In this document: positions 21,705 to 33,297 of the stretch, piece after piece
Layout: every line of letters begins with the position of its first letter
Position numbering within the stretch: position 1 is the first letter of the stretch
Assembly: GCA_024811115.1 (NCBI GenBank)
Contig: JAKOGH010000801.1
Span: 62,001 to 126,000, forward strand
DNA from: Terana coerulea
Taxonomy: Eukaryota; Basidiomycota; Agaricomycetes; Polyporales; Phanerochaetaceae
Reading direction: 5' to 3'
Length of the DNA: 64,000 nucleotides
Made by a program: the position numbers and the translations under genes
Notes under the pieces: model-generated
Seen by the model: only the letters and a program-made list of their open reading frames with translations
The model's database searches: none
Told to the model about the DNA's origin: nothing

Positions 21705-23146
21705 CTACACCCGGGGGCGCAGGCGGACGTGGGCCTGCCAGCTGCCCATGGAGACGTGCTGGAGGCCGACAATCTCGAGCTGATCAATCGTGATGTTGGT
21801 GACCTTGTATTTGCGGTCGGTGTCGTCCTCGAGCGGCTTGTCCCTCTTGTCCTGCATCACCACGACATCAGCCACAGCCGCGAGAAGGCGCGAACAGCAT
21901 CAACTCACGTCGAGGAACCGCTGCACCGTCTTCGCCACGTTCTTGGCCAGTTTGGAACGGGTGATGGGGCCAGGGGGCTCCGGAAGTCCCTCGTAGGGAT
22001 CTGGCGGCTCCAGGGCGCATAGCCCGGCCACTGCCATCCAGCGTCAGCAGGGTGCCAGAGTTGAGGACATCAAGGAGACACGTACGTTGAGCCGAATGGA
22101 CACCGAGGGCCCTCGGTTCTGGAACATCGCGTCGTCACGGCCCACCAGTCGCGCAAAGCGCGAGTTCATCGCATCCCGGCAGTTGATGCCGCAGCCGTCA
22201 GGGTTCTGGGTGAAGAACATGATCGGGGGCTCCAAATCGACCTCCTCCACGTAGCGACGGCGGTCGCTCTGCGTGTTTGGGCGGTAGATGCGCTGGGGGA
22301 CGAGGTCGGCCTGGGACATGAACCGGCTCGCCAGGTCGATGACCGTGAGGATGCGGTCGCGGGGGTTCGCTGGCGGAGTAAAGTGGGGGTGAGATGAGAG
22401 GGCGTCATCGGCGAGGGAGACGGGCTGGGCATCATGGACAGATAAGGCGACTTCGTCGGGGAGGGCGAGGGGTTGTACAGGCCGTGCGACATGTATGGCG
22501 AGTTGGGAGTGTACATACCTCCAGTGAGCGGAATGCCCAGGCGGGGCTGGTGAGGAGACGGCAGGGGAGCCGGAGTCAACGGCATTGAGTTGTGACCCGC
22601 GGAGGACGGGCTGGACGAGGATGCGCCCGCGGACTGCGGGAATGTGGCGACGGTCGAGGACAGGTACTGGTCGGACGGAGAGCGTCCCCCAGCCATGGGC
22701 GAGTAGCGCGTAGAGCTTTGCAGGTCGGAGGTAATGATCTGAGGGAGTGGGTGACGAGAGTGGGGGTTCAAGGAGAGATCGTCAAGCATGTTGTAAGGAT
22801 CGTATGCATGGAAGCCATGGTTGCCAAACTCGTTTGAGTTCATCGGGATGTCCAAACCGAGTGCATTCGTCGAGTGGAACGATAGATGACGCTCCGAGAA
22901 CTGTGTCTCAGACACGCTCATATCTCCCTCGGAGGCATCGTCTGTCGCAGGCAGCTCGCTCGTCGAGAACATGCCGGAGGCCTGGCGCAGAAATCGTCAG
23001 CAACACGCAGGCGGGGAATAAGGCGACATGCTCACGAGCCAGTTCGTGGGCTCCATGTCAGTGTTGCCGTCAGAGAAAGACGACGCGTCGGTCGAGTCAG
23101 TCACCCAAGACTCGTGAGCTCTGCGGGTCCGCGTACGGCGGACCAT
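21705..23146 (-). CDS. Conserved protein of unknown function
   Basis: Predicted 425 residues in four exons (introns 22982-23035, 22031-22085, 21852-21908). The N-terminal half is Ser/Pro-rich and probably disordered (PSPSPTKSPYLSMMPSPSPS). The C-terminal half is dense and reads like a folded domain: ILTVIDLASRFMSQADLVPQ, EEVDLEPPIMFFTQNPDGCG, DAMNSRFARLVGRDDAMF, WPGYAPWSRQIPTRDFRSP, SKLAKNVAKTVQRFLD and GLQHVSMGSWQAHVRLRP. Two bases are missing: one in a C run near 21975 (5 instead of 6) and one near 22372 where the frame moves from LTPTLLRQ to ANPRDRIL; with one base added at each, exon lengths are exact. An alternative for the second is an intron with a poor donor. I recall no functional name for this domain; transcription-related function would be a guess. 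Confidence 0.8.
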
Positions 23147-24420
23147 AGGAGCGGAGGCTCGGTCGGGACTCCATGGCTCAGGCGGGTTTGGAAAGTGGCG
23201 GGATACGCGACGGTGGGCGAGTCGCCTGCGACGAACGACTCTGAGAAGGGACGAGGGGAGGATGGGACTGAGGACGAGAGGTCGAAGGGTCCTTATAAGT
23301 GGGGGGCAATGCAAGTGACAGACGGCTAAGCGCTGCGTATCTCCCAAAACGGGACGCTCTCCAAAATACGGGGTCCGTGATGTGCTTACAGACGCACCCG
23401 AGAGCCACGTTCAGACCAGATTCTCAGCTCGAACCTGAGATTGATCGTAGCGGTTAAGTCACAGCTATGAACTTTATTCAAGGATCTTCTTTAGTACAGA
23501 TCGAGCGAGACAGGCGCGAGACGACGTAGGCGCAGTGTCCGTGGCGGCTCACGGGAGACCTTTCCAGAGAGCAGGCGAGTTATCCGTGTGCGCTCGAGAA
23601 AGAGGGTGCTGCAATATTACGTGACCACTTGTTTCGCATTGGCAGTACTTTGAATGCACATACCTATGTGTATCCTCGCGCCTGCCAGGCCGACGTGCCC
23701 TCCACCACGCAAAGCAGTGTGTTCTGTAGAACGTTCGCACGCATGCCCAATTCATTGGAGTAGGGCGATGCAAGGTTCCCTCATACCAGAGCTCGACGGA
23801 AAGCGTGCCACGGCCGCTTGAGGACGGAATATCTCGGTGAATTAGGACGTACTTGGGTGTGTGAGAACGGATGCGGCAGGGGCTGCATGCGCCTTGAGGG
23901 TCGCTGCACCGCAACGTCAGACGGCGGGCCGTCGGCAGGCCCACTTGATTCGCTCTAATGTCCCGGCATGCTGGCGTTGCTCGAGGCTTCTGCAATATCG
24001 CCCCGGAAGGATAGAAAGAAGTCTGCGCGGGGGGGGGGGGCGTGGTTAGCGTCTGGCTTGACAGACACCGCCTCGCCAACGCCAGCCAAACAACAAGGGG
24101 GTCGCCAGGCCAGCGTTCTCGGCGAATAGCTCGAAGGTCTCCAAGAATAAAAATGTGGAAATCCAGCATTGATGGCACACACACTGCGCAGGAAGATGCG
24201 GCAGGCGATGTGAAGGTTGGAAGCGGCAGGTCAACAAAGGTAGCCGTGACGGCTAGCCACTATGTCACGTCGGTCACAAGTGGCGTCGCGGTGCTTCCCC
24301 TGTGACGGTGTCTCCGTGTGTGACGGCGTTCGAGCTCTCGCGCGTTCTGAACCGTGAACGTCCCTCCGATTCACCGTCCGCCGACGCTGCAGGTGCACAT
24401 TCCGCATCCTTTTTCCAACC
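23147..24420. other. Divergent intergenic region
   Basis: 1.27 kb between the start of a minus-strand gene and the LEO1 start, presumably holding both promoters. It contains a run of 12 G residues at 24029-24040. No gene is supported. Confidence 0.5.
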
Positions 24421-26269
24421 ATGTCCGGAGAATTAGCGACCGCTTTGACTGAGGTGCACACGGAGCCCAAGACAGAGGATTCCAACTACGAGGGCCAGGA
24501 GGATCTCAAGCAGGACATTGACATGGGTGCTCAACCGGACGCTGAAATCGACGAGCCCGGAACCCCGCAGCAGGACGAGGACATGGAAGATCTATTCGGA
24601 GATGACAAGCACGTCGAGGAGGCCACGCGCGAAGGGTCCGTAATCTAAAGTTCTCGCTTGTACCTTTCGAGAACTCCCTGAACGAACGCTCCGTAGGGCC
24701 ATAACGCCGGTTTCGTCTGAGCATGTGCACGACGGCGTTTCGTCTCCAGAGCGAAAGCACCGGGAGGCCCTGGAGTATGCTGAAGAGGACGAGCCGGATC
24801 AGATAGTGGAAGAAGAGGTCCTCGAGGCGAGTGCGCAGATTCCAAACATTCCGGTGCCAAGAACCGCGGACGGCCAGGTGAGCTTGTGCGAGTTCCTCCG
24901 GCCAGCACAGTCTATCCTATTCGGGCTGGCAACTTAATACGTCGACGCTGACGTGCCCGGCTGTAGCATTGGGTGATACGTATACCCAATTACATCAAGG
25001 TCGATTCGAAACCGTTCCACCGGGACACATACATCGGGCCTGAGCAAGAGCACGACGCGGCGCAGCTCGGCGAGTCTTCTCGCGAGAAGGACATGTCTAT
25101 CAAGTTGAGGGTCGAAAACACAGTTCGGTGGCGCTGGACGAAAGACGAAAACGGGCAGGACGTGAGTGCCCTCGGATGCTGAGGCTACTGCGGCCGCCAA
25201 CGCTCTTGCTAACTGGCTCTCATTCTGCTGCGTCCCCTCTTCGCACCCGCAGCAAAAGCAGTCTAACAGTCGCATCATCCGCTGGTCTGACGGCACCCTC
25301 AGTTTGAAACTCGGCAAGGAGCTCCTCGACATCAACCAGAGCATCGACACCTCCGGCACCGTGCCCCGGCAGGCCATTGGCGGCGCGCAGCCCTCGCAAC
25401 CGGCGCCGCCGAGCAGCCAAGGCGCTCAACACAACGGGGCGCGGGCCCAAGGCCTCACGTATCTCGTCGCGCAGCACAAGCGTGCGGAAATTCTGCAATG
25501 CGAAGCCATGATCAGCGGGTACATGTCGCTGCGCCCGACGGGCATGCAGTCGGAGACGCATCGGATGCTCGTGCGCGCAGTCGGCCAGAAGCACACCAAG
25601 GTCGCGCGGCTGCGCATGGCGCCGGACCCGACGACGGACCCGGAGCGCGAGATGAAGGAGCTGCTGAAGCAGGCGTCGCGCAAGACGCGCAAGCCGAAGG
25701 CGGACGACGGCCTCGGCGGCGGCGCGCGGCAGCGCCGGGCGTACACGCGCAAGCGCAGGGGCGACGACATGTGGTCGGACGACGAGGACGACGACGCGTT
25801 CGCGGTCGGCGGCTCGGAGGACGAGTACGAGCAGGCGGGGCCCAGCGCGCGCAAGGCGGCGAAGCGGCGCAAGTCGGACGAGGACCCGGCCGGGAAGCGG
25901 GGCCCCGGGGAGTATCAGAACGACGACTTCCTCGTGGCGGACTCGGAGGAGGAGGCGGAGGAGTCTGACGAGGGCGAAGGCCGCCGGCGCAAGAAGCGCC
26001 GCGCGCGGGAGGAAGACGAAGCTGAGCAGGACGACTTGGATAAGTTAGAAGCCAAAATCGAAGCCGAGGAGCGCAAACGAAGACAGCAAGAGAAGACAAC
26101 GGGTGGGGGTGGGGATGGTAATACTGCGGGTGGCGAGGCGCAGGGAGGGGATGAGGCTATGGATGTGGAAAGCGAGGAAGACGAGGAAGAGTGGGGTGTC
26201 AGGCGCGCGGGTACAGGCTCACGCAGGAAGCGTGCCGTCGACTTCGACGACGATGAGGAGGATGATTAA
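24421..26269 (+). CDS. LEO1: RNA polymerase-associated protein Leo1 (Paf1 complex)
   Basis: Subunit of the Paf1 complex, which travels with RNA polymerase II and supports histone modification during elongation. Predicted 535 residues in four exons; introns 24636-24696, 24878-24966, 25162-25252; exons sum to an exact frame. Acidic N-terminus (QDEDMEDLFGDD), then the Leo1 core: HWVIRIPNYIKVDSKPFHRD, LRVENTVRWRWTKDENGQ, SNSRIIRWSDGTLSLKLGKE, TYLVAQHKRAEILQCEAMIS and RPTGMQSETHRMLVRAVGQK. The C-terminal third is charged and low complexity, with nuclear-localisation-like stretches (RRRKKRRAR, SRRKRAVDF) and a DDDEEDD end. The 3' end is only 125 bp from the end of the convergent ATXN10-like gene. 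Confidence 0.95.
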
Positions 26270-26394
26270 TGCTCATTTACCCCGTCCTGTACATTATGTG
26301 TTCGCGTACACAGCGTGTCGTAGTAACTCTAATGGATTATCATGCCTGCATCTCCTCAGTCATGTGTCGTGTTGGCTGTGTACTGCTTACGGCT

Positions 26395-28945
26395 TTAGGG
26401 CCGTCCTCTGAGTATGCCGTCATCATCCCATTCATTCATCGGCTGTATTCCGTTGACGAGGGCTTGGTTATCACTGTTCCCATGTAGCAGGTTGCGGATG
26501 GCGAGGATGGCATGTTCGCGGAGGTCTGCAAGGCACGAATCAGTTCAGGGGCACAAAGTAACAGAAGCAAGTAAGGTTCAGTGCGGGGGCACTTCTGATG
26601 AGAATTAGGCGTGCAAAGCCACTTGCGCTATTCAGGCAGGTGGCTTGGACGGCCGCGCGGTCAGAGCGGAATCTAACACTCACATGGGTTGCGTTCGTCG
26701 ATGACACACAGGTTCATGACGACTTCAATCCCACCGCACTGGCGCACGGCGTCCTGCACCGCCCGCCGGTCGGCCGCGAGGACACCCAAAAGCCGCACCA
26801 GGTCCCTCTTCAGGTAGTTGAATCCCCTGGCTTCTGACGGAGGGAATCTCCGGCTGCATTCTCCGCGCTCGCGCGCGCATACGCCCGCGCCCCCTCGCGC
26901 ACCTGTGTCACCGGTACGGCGGCGGGGGCGGCTTTGCCCAGCGTAATACGCGGAAGAAACCGATCGAGCTGCCGCAGAGTTCCTACGCACCGCCGACGGG
27001 GACGGCAGTCAGCGAGCGTTCGCAGCGGTGTAGCAATTGGAATTTCTACCAATGAGACACTCCACCAGCCCGGTTCCCGAAGGTGCCACTGCGCCGCTAA
27101 TTGAGTCCTTCAGGTGGACGTGCAGCTGCCGGTCGCCCGAAAGATTTAATAGCCCTGCGGAGGACGGGAGCGCGAGGCTCTCCTCGGAAATTAGGGACAG
27201 GGACGTAAGGCACTGCGTGACGAGGACGAGGGCTTCGCACACTTTGGGCAGGAGCAGGTCGAGCTCTTCCAATGGACGTTCCTCCTCCGGACGAGTAGAC
27301 GAGCTGTCGGGAGAGGGTTCATGAGGCAGCTCGGAGTGGCCTTTCCCGAGCGGCAACTCAATGTCTGTCTTATCGGCCCCTAGCGCCCGCGCAATAGCAT
27401 TTTGCGTGTACTCCGTCAGTGCGAAGAATGTCCGGGTGGAGAACTCGGCGAGGCCACGTAGTTGTTTACTGTCGGCGAACAGTCCCCGGACCTGTGACGG
27501 TTGGAGATACGAGTCCAGTAACTTTAAGAGGGTCGTCTGATGGGGCGAAACCACTTCGTCTTGCCTGAACATTTGTCATGCGCGGCGGAGGGCGAGTGTT
27601 CCGTCGACGAGCGGAGGGGCGTGTGAGCGATGTGTGGCAAGCTCCCGGTAAGAGGCACGTACACGGCAATTCGCGCGTACATGTCGGGCACCGCGCCGGC
27701 TTCTGCGATTCTGCAGAATATGTGGTACCTGAAATGTTACCCAAAGGAGACACGGGAGAAGATGCGTCAGAAAGTTTGCAATTATGGAAACTGCCTTCTG
27801 CACGCCGTCGGCGTCGCGAAGGGCGGTGATACAGGCTCTGGCAATTAGGGAGAAGCACGCACCCCAGGTCAAATGCGCGACTACTCTCGGCCGTGTCTTC
27901 GGTATCGAAAAGAGAGGCAATGCGGTCTAACAAGGCAATACACAGTCGTGCTCCATTGGGAGCGTTGGTGAGCCGTTCCCTGGAGAAAGGATGAATTTGA
28001 GCTTCTAGAGTACGCCACACCAAGCCAGCAGCTGGCATACTCGGCCCTCAGACCAATAGCAAGCTCGTTCTATTCAGTAGCGCTCCACTTACATTCTCGT
28101 AGGACTGTCATGCAAACAGTTCAGAATGAGTACGAAGGTTGCGGTAGTCGTGACGGCGTCGGGAACCGCAAAGAGCCGTCTGCGAAATGCCTATCAACCC
28201 ATCACATTCCACGGCGACCGTACTATCAACATACAGAAGAATGAGCTGCTCTTCTGGAAGGCCGAGGTACGAGTTCCACAGGCGGTTGAGCAAGTCTTCA
28301 TTGGCGGTGACGACATTGCATAGCGTCTGTGATAGCATGCGTGTGGCAGGGAAGTCTGGAGACAATAGCAGACATCATATCAGTCTACTGACTGAAACCG
28401 AAGCAAGTGATATGACTTTTGGGATCCTGCGTGGCAGCGTAAGACGTGTAATGGTGCGCGAGCTCGCGAACGTCGGGCTCGTTCTCACTGCGGGCGAAAG
28501 ATCGAGCGGTTCAGTCGACAACCATCGGAAGAAGCGGGGAAACCTCTGCTGACTAGGCTCGCTGCTGGTTGTGTGGGACGGCGGCCACGAGGTTCCTTGT
28601 GAAGCGCGCCAAACTCACGCAAAGCGTTCGCAGGAGATCTCCCCGGCCCTCGTCTTCGTCCGCGTCCTCGAGGGTCAGGCCCTTGTGCGCCGCTGATGTC
28701 GTCGTCCACAACCGCCGCAGGTCCTGCCAGATGTCGGGCTGGGCTTGGCCCATGTGGGCTCTGGGATCGTGAGCGTGGGCATGGCTGTGGGGAAAGGAGA
28801 AGCGAGCGACTAACCGGAAATCCACATCAGCTGCAAGGGCTTTTGAGTGCTCGTCGAGCACCGCAACCAGGCTCGTGACGGCGGGGCTCGAGCTAAGATT
28901 CAGCGACGAACACGCATCATGGACTTGTGCGTTCCCAACAGCCAT
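26395..28945 (-). CDS. ATXN10: Ataxin-10 domain protein
   Basis: Armadillo-like protein of the ataxin-10 family, linked to cytokinesis in yeasts and to neuronal survival in animals. Predicted 626 residues in ten exons; introns 28761-28814, 28488-28553, 28356-28416, 28180-28234, 28040-28092, 27565-27662, 26983-27049, 26827-26882, 26526-26683. The diagnostic C-terminal domain is clear: GFNYLKRDLVRLLGVLAADR, GGIEVVMNLCVIDERNPYLR, EHAILAIRNLLHGNSDNQAL. Upstream conserved pieces are SLARFTRNLVAAVP, RMLSQTLCNVVTANEDLLNR and VSPHQTTLLKLLDSYLQPSQ. Exon 6 has two single-base excesses, near 27863 (GGGG run) and near 27726; removing one base at each gives an exact frame. The second is less certain. The start in a GCCATGG context at 28945 is 295 bp from the divergent VMA12 start; an upstream coding exon is not excluded. 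Confidence 0.88.
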
Positions 28946-29240
28946 GGCACACAGGACGAGCTGGAAAAATCAGAGCGGTGATTGTAGCGGTGAAATCTAC
29001 TTGATAGAAAAAGATTTCGTCGATGACAACCCGCTGCCTGAGCCTGATGAAAGGGTGGAAGGCCACCGCCGAGCAGCAGCAGGCGGCGGATGCGGTGGAC
29101 GTTGGGGACGAAATTGGCCACATCTCAGATCAGCTCAGATCAGGCCGACGACCGCGAAGCGCAGGCGGCGCTCGAAATTCCGTGACGCGCCTCGAGGCTC
29201 GCGAACGGCTTTGCAGACGACCTCCACGGCATGAAACACG

Positions 29241-30210
29241 ATGGGCTCGAACGCCGACTTCAACGTCTCGCTTGAGCCACATCTAGCCGACGCCCTGAAG
29301 CCCCTCGTTCCCCTCTTGCCGAAGGAGCTTTCCGCCGACCTTTCCACCGCTCTCCACGCTGTGCCCAATTCTTCGACCTCTAAGTCTACGTACACGGCCA
29401 AGAGTCCTATACCTGAGGCCGATAGCGCATCTCGCACACAACCGTTGATTCGTTACTCTCTTCTCTCGTCCATCTCGACATGGGTACGCTCCAGTCCAGG
29501 CCAAGTCGCGCTGCAAAAACGCAAACCCCCTCTCGACGCTAAGGAATATACTATGGTGTCTTTGCTAGCGGGCACGCGCACTTCACCCGAGAAGAAGTTC
29601 CCAGACGTGCCTCGTACGCCGTCTTACAGTGACGCGACGGCCAAGGAGCTCAACGACCGACGTGCTGTAAGCGCAGTCATCAATGCTTTGCTGAGCATCA
29701 TTGGGTCCGCGGTGGCCACCTGGTGGGCGGCGGACATGTTGCACTGGAAGAATGAGTGGGTGAGTGTCTTTTCGTTCATTCCCCGCCCCCATCCGCACCA
29801 CCCTATGGCTACGAGCTTCCGAAGGAACGGGCGTCGCTGGCGTACCCCCGCTTAACGAGATGTCACTAACAGTGATGTGTAGAAAGTCCTGCTGGCACTC
29901 TTTGTGGCCATCCTCGTGGCTGTTTCAGAGGCCGTTCTGTACATAATATGGCAGGCGCGGAAGCCCCACTTCAAAGCCCCAGGTCGGCAAGGCACTGCGC
30001 AGGCGGTCACCGACGAATCTTGCTTCTGATACCGCTGATCCCTCCGCAGTGATGGAAAAGCCTTTGGAACCGGTGGCCTCTGGAGACGAGGCGTTATCCC
30101 CCGCTGCAAAACCCATACCCGATGCGTTACCTAATACCCAAGAACACCGGACCGTTGGAAGTTTACGAGAGCGAAAGCAGGGGTCAGGACGTAAAGGACG
30201 AAAGAAGTGA
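29241..30210 (+). CDS. VMA12: V-ATPase assembly factor Vma12 / TMEM199-like (functional copy)
   Basis: Endoplasmic-reticulum membrane factor needed to assemble the V0 sector of the vacuolar proton pump. Predicted 281 residues, two exons (intron 29760-29882). Seen: KKFPDVPRTPSYSDATAKEL, then NDRRAVSAVINALLSIIGSA, two hydrophobic segments (ALLSIIGSAVATWWAA and VLLALFVAILVAVSEAVLYI) joined by a short loop HWKNEWK, and a basic tail RKQGSGRKGRKK. One extra base near 29982 shifts the frame; removing it joins the membrane part to the tail, whose reading is confirmed by the paralogous fragment at 33298-33969 (ADPSAV, QEHR, GSGRKGR shared). Without the correction translation would stop at 30027-30029. 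The gene lies at the left edge of the tandem duplication and starts divergently from the ATXN10-like gene. Confidence 0.88.
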
Positions 30211-30884
30211 CTAGTTCATGCGCTGCACGACTTCGAGCATATGGTGGACAACGCATGCGCTGGTTTCCCAAACGCGACGTGCCATACAAGAAGCGTTCGG
30301 CTACGGACATGGAAGCTTTCCTCAGTTGAGGTACGGTCGATTTGCCAATTCTCACGCGAACCTCTTCATTGAAACGTCGGTCGCCGGGCGACAGCTTATT
30401 AGTAGAACAGGATGTCATGCGCCACCCTATCCAGGTAGGCTACGCCGTTGGAACGCGGAGACGGAGGGCGTGAGGGCCAGCGAGCTTTCGGAGCAGATAA
30501 GGCGGAGCCATTGCAGTTGTCAGCGACAACGATCGACAGGATCGTTCACAAAGCTGTGTGCCCTAGTGGGCGAGTGTGTCAGCTCTTGTATCGTTTTGGG
30601 TGCTATCTTCTTCGAATCCTAATAACCCAGCGTCAACACAGCCGTGCCCCTGCCTCATGCCTGCCGCGGCATTGAACTACCATTCTGTTCTGCACATGAC
30701 AGACGGGGGTCGTGTCCATCGGCAAACGTGTATCATGTTCAAGCAGTCTAACTGCAAGGGGAAAGCTTATGGACGTGCAAGCTTGGTGTACGCCACCATT
30801 TTTTGTAGCCGCACAGCTTCAAACCTTGCCGTAATATCTATTGAACAGGTCGCAAGCTGTGTGATATCATGTGAAAGGTGATTA

Positions 30885-31725
30885 TTGAAATGCGTGTGCC
30901 TCCGATGGTAAGTACACTCCTAATATCTTCATGAGCACGTTCTGAAACAGATTCCACCCCAGAATTCCAATCCCCTTCCGTGCCGTCCCCAATCTCGTCT
31001 CGCCCTGCAGTGTCACTCGCCCACTGGCAGTGCCCTTATCCGTCGCTACTCACCTGTGGGTGGAGATGATATCAGACACATCGATTGGGAAGTACGGGTG
31101 TGGCCGCGGAACAGGTACTGGTGCTGATACGGACGGGGCGCCGACGCCCGCTTAGAGAAGGGAAATGAAAGGCATGCGCCAGCTCTCTTTGGCTGAGCGG
31201 TAGCTCGGACAGGCTGAGGCTCGGCAGTGGCGCATCCATGTCCGGCTGTACTTCGCCGCTAGCCTCTGTGATCATCGTGCCCGAGCTGTGTGGATATACG
31301 AATCCTTGCACTGCATCCGGTGAATACAACGACGTCTTCCACGTGCGTCGTCCGTTGGGGCTCACCGCATGTGGCCATAGTATACTCGTAGCCCGCCGGC
31401 CAAGGGATACCTGTGGCGACCGAGGATATCCACCTGCTCGGGCTTAATGCCCACCTTTCCCTCGCTGCTAGAGTAGAACTGTCCGTCTAAGGTAAGATTG
31501 TAGACGGAGCGCGTGTAGAGTGAACATATTAGCGTACACTACCGCGTGCGCGCAGGGTGGATGTACATCGTCTACCTCTATCTCTCTAGCGCCTGGAAAG
31601 CTAATACCGGTGGTAGTGAACGGGATGCACCCCAGAAGCCACCGAGGGCAACCGCACTTCACCTCTCCCGAGTGCATCCGCACTTCCCGCGCATGTCGAG
31701 CAGGATGCCCTAGTGGTGGCGGTCC
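30885..31725 (-). pseudogene. Nudix hydrolase pseudogene (left duplicate)
   Basis: Broken copy of the Nudix gene at 34629-35656. Recognisable pieces are MHSGEV, ISFPGA (FPGG in the intact copy), GFVYPHSSG, PDMDAPLPSLSLSELPLSQR and ELAHAFHFP. The Nudix box itself has lost two short blocks relative to the intact copy (about 6 and 10 bases near 31470-31485), removing the REtEEE residues that bind metal and shifting the frame. The 5' coding region before MHSGEV is largely missing and further frame changes follow. It cannot encode an active hydrolase. Confidence 0.85.
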
Positions 31726-31814
31726 CACGCTCTGAGATCTGAAATGGCGCCGCGCGGCGCGTCTGTGCATGTCTGCACCTTCCTCATTCACACTGGCATG
31801 CTTACGGCCACCAT

Positions 31815-31905
31815 GCCTATCCACATCTTCCATTCAAGTTCCCTCAAACCCACGATCTGGGAGGCACTCATACCGTTCACTGCCCAAGAAATTAGGATGT
31901 AATTC
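31815..31905 (+). pseudogene. Trace of BRAP 5' exon (left duplicate)
   Basis: The string cctcaaacccacgatctggg and the following tgcccaagaaattaggatgt correspond to cctcccaaacccacgacccg and accacccaagaaaccagact in exon 1 of the intact BRAP gene (around 35930-35990). The start codon region is deleted here. The similarity fades after about 31905. Confidence 0.6.
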
Positions 31906-33297
31906 CGAGACGCCCCTCGGTTCGGCCCTCTAAAAGCTTGCTAGAGAGGATCGTCGTGTCGTTGTAGAGCTCGTTAGATGGTGGGACGCGGATAGGAGCG
32001 TGATGTAGAAGTATAATCAAAGCGTCGTAGCGGTGCTGATTATGGGTGAAGATGAAGATCGGACCCTCGGCTGCTGCATCCTGGATAGTGTTCGGGTAAG
32101 AACTCGGCGGAGTTTCTGACCGCGGTTATTAACCAAGGCGTTCGAGAGGGCCTTTTGACCTGGGCTATTAACTGTTTATAACTAGGAGCGCTAAAATTTC
32201 CCAAGCACTGTGCAGCTCCAGTGGCGACGCTCCAGTTTGTTGAGAGAGCGTTGAAGAATGGAGGAAATGCACAAAGGAGACTTGGGGAGTTGACTGTACG
32301 AGCTGAACTGCCTTCGGGAAAGAGTGAGCTCGTCGTCCACCACTCGATGGATTTCAACGCTCGCGCGTACCGTGGGAACTTGACGACTGCAGTCGCGAAA
32401 GCTACCTCGAGCGAGCCCAGCCTTGCAGAGACGGGGTAAGCCGGCTGGGTACCCTTGTGCAGCGACGTTGATGCCTCGTGAAACCTTACGGTAAGCCAGT
32501 CTAGCCTCGGGGACCTCAGAGTTATTAACAGCCCCAAAACCCCCTCGACATTCTAACCGTTATTAACCTGTTAATAACCAAGTTAAAAAGGACAGGTTAA
32601 TAACACATGAGTTTCTACCCGAACACTAATCCTGGAGGACCCGGGAAGTCAAACTCGGGCGATCTCATAAAGTCGGCCAGTCCTGCTTTCGTTCGAGTTG
32701 CATGGATAGCACTTTCCGTTGCCACTGTGAGTATATAGACAGTAAAGTATTGTAAATTCTCGGTTTCTCGTCTCAACTAACTTCAGAACGCCCTCTTGTA
32801 GGGCGGGGGCTGCCATGGCCGTTCTAGAGATGAAGAAGCCTGAGACCTGAGCCTGCTAGCATCCGGCATGAGCATCAGTTTCTTTGAGTGCTATACCATC
32901 GGGACTTATTGTACGTACATCGACCTACTGCTCTGTACGGCCAGCAGCCCGAGTGCGCAAACTGTAATTCGTCACTTTACGGGCCACGGCGTGCCCACGG
33001 CTGTCACGGACTCCGAGTCGAGTGACCTCTGTGCAAAGTTTCATATCAGACGCAACTTTGACAGCCTTCTAGTCTCTGAGAGGTAGTCATGGGAAAGTAT
33101 GTCGATGAATCACTAGAAGAAACCGTCAAGGAGAGCCCAAGTGAGGTGCTTCCAGATTTGGCATGCAGGGGCTTTGAAATTCAACACGACCAAACAAAGG
33201 GATCCGACCAGTCCCGCCGGTCCCGGCACCCTCATGAGCCGGTTCTCGTTTCGGGAACTTGAACTTGAACCTGAAGCTTTCCGCTGATAGCAGGGCT
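31906..33297. other. Duplication junction region
   Basis: Sequence between the two duplicated segments. It holds the MITE at 32086-32628. Without the MITE about 0.85 kb remains that resembles neither copy. One stretch, 32660-32728, is open and followed by a good donor (gtgagt) and an acceptor-like ttcag near 32790 (SASPAFVRVAWIALSVAT), perhaps a stray exon of an unrelated gene. No intact gene is seen. Confidence 0.5.
32086..32628. mobile_element. hAT-type MITE, 543 bp, with TIRs and 8-bp target duplication
   Basis: Left end TAGTGTTCGGGTAAGAAC and right end, read inward on the other strand, TAGTGTTCGGGTAGAAAC: 13 bp identical, then similar. The element is flanked on both sides by the same 8 bp, ATCCTGGA (32078-32085 and 32629-32636), the target-site length typical of hAT transposons. 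Subterminal copies of a GTTATTAAC motif (near 32125, 32522, 32562, 32571, 32596) are also typical. No transposase domain is recognisable inside, so it is non-autonomous. Confidence 0.88.

Larger units (their letters stand above)
29551..31905. repeat. Segmental tandem duplication, left copy
   Basis: Left copy of a segment that recurs in the same order and orientation at 33298-35990. It contains the VMA12 3' half, a dead Nudix gene and a trace of the BRAP 5' end. Non-coding landmarks match too, for example aggacgtaaaggacgaaaga (30187) with aggacgtaaaggccggagaa (33946) and cgtgcccctgcctcatgc (30642) with the same string near 34398. The copies have diverged by many substitutions and indels, so the event is not recent. 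Confidence 0.85.

Noticed and set aside
23549..24184. 211-codon minus-strand open frame
   Set aside because: No recognisable motif, lies in the divergent promoter region and includes translation of the poly-G run.
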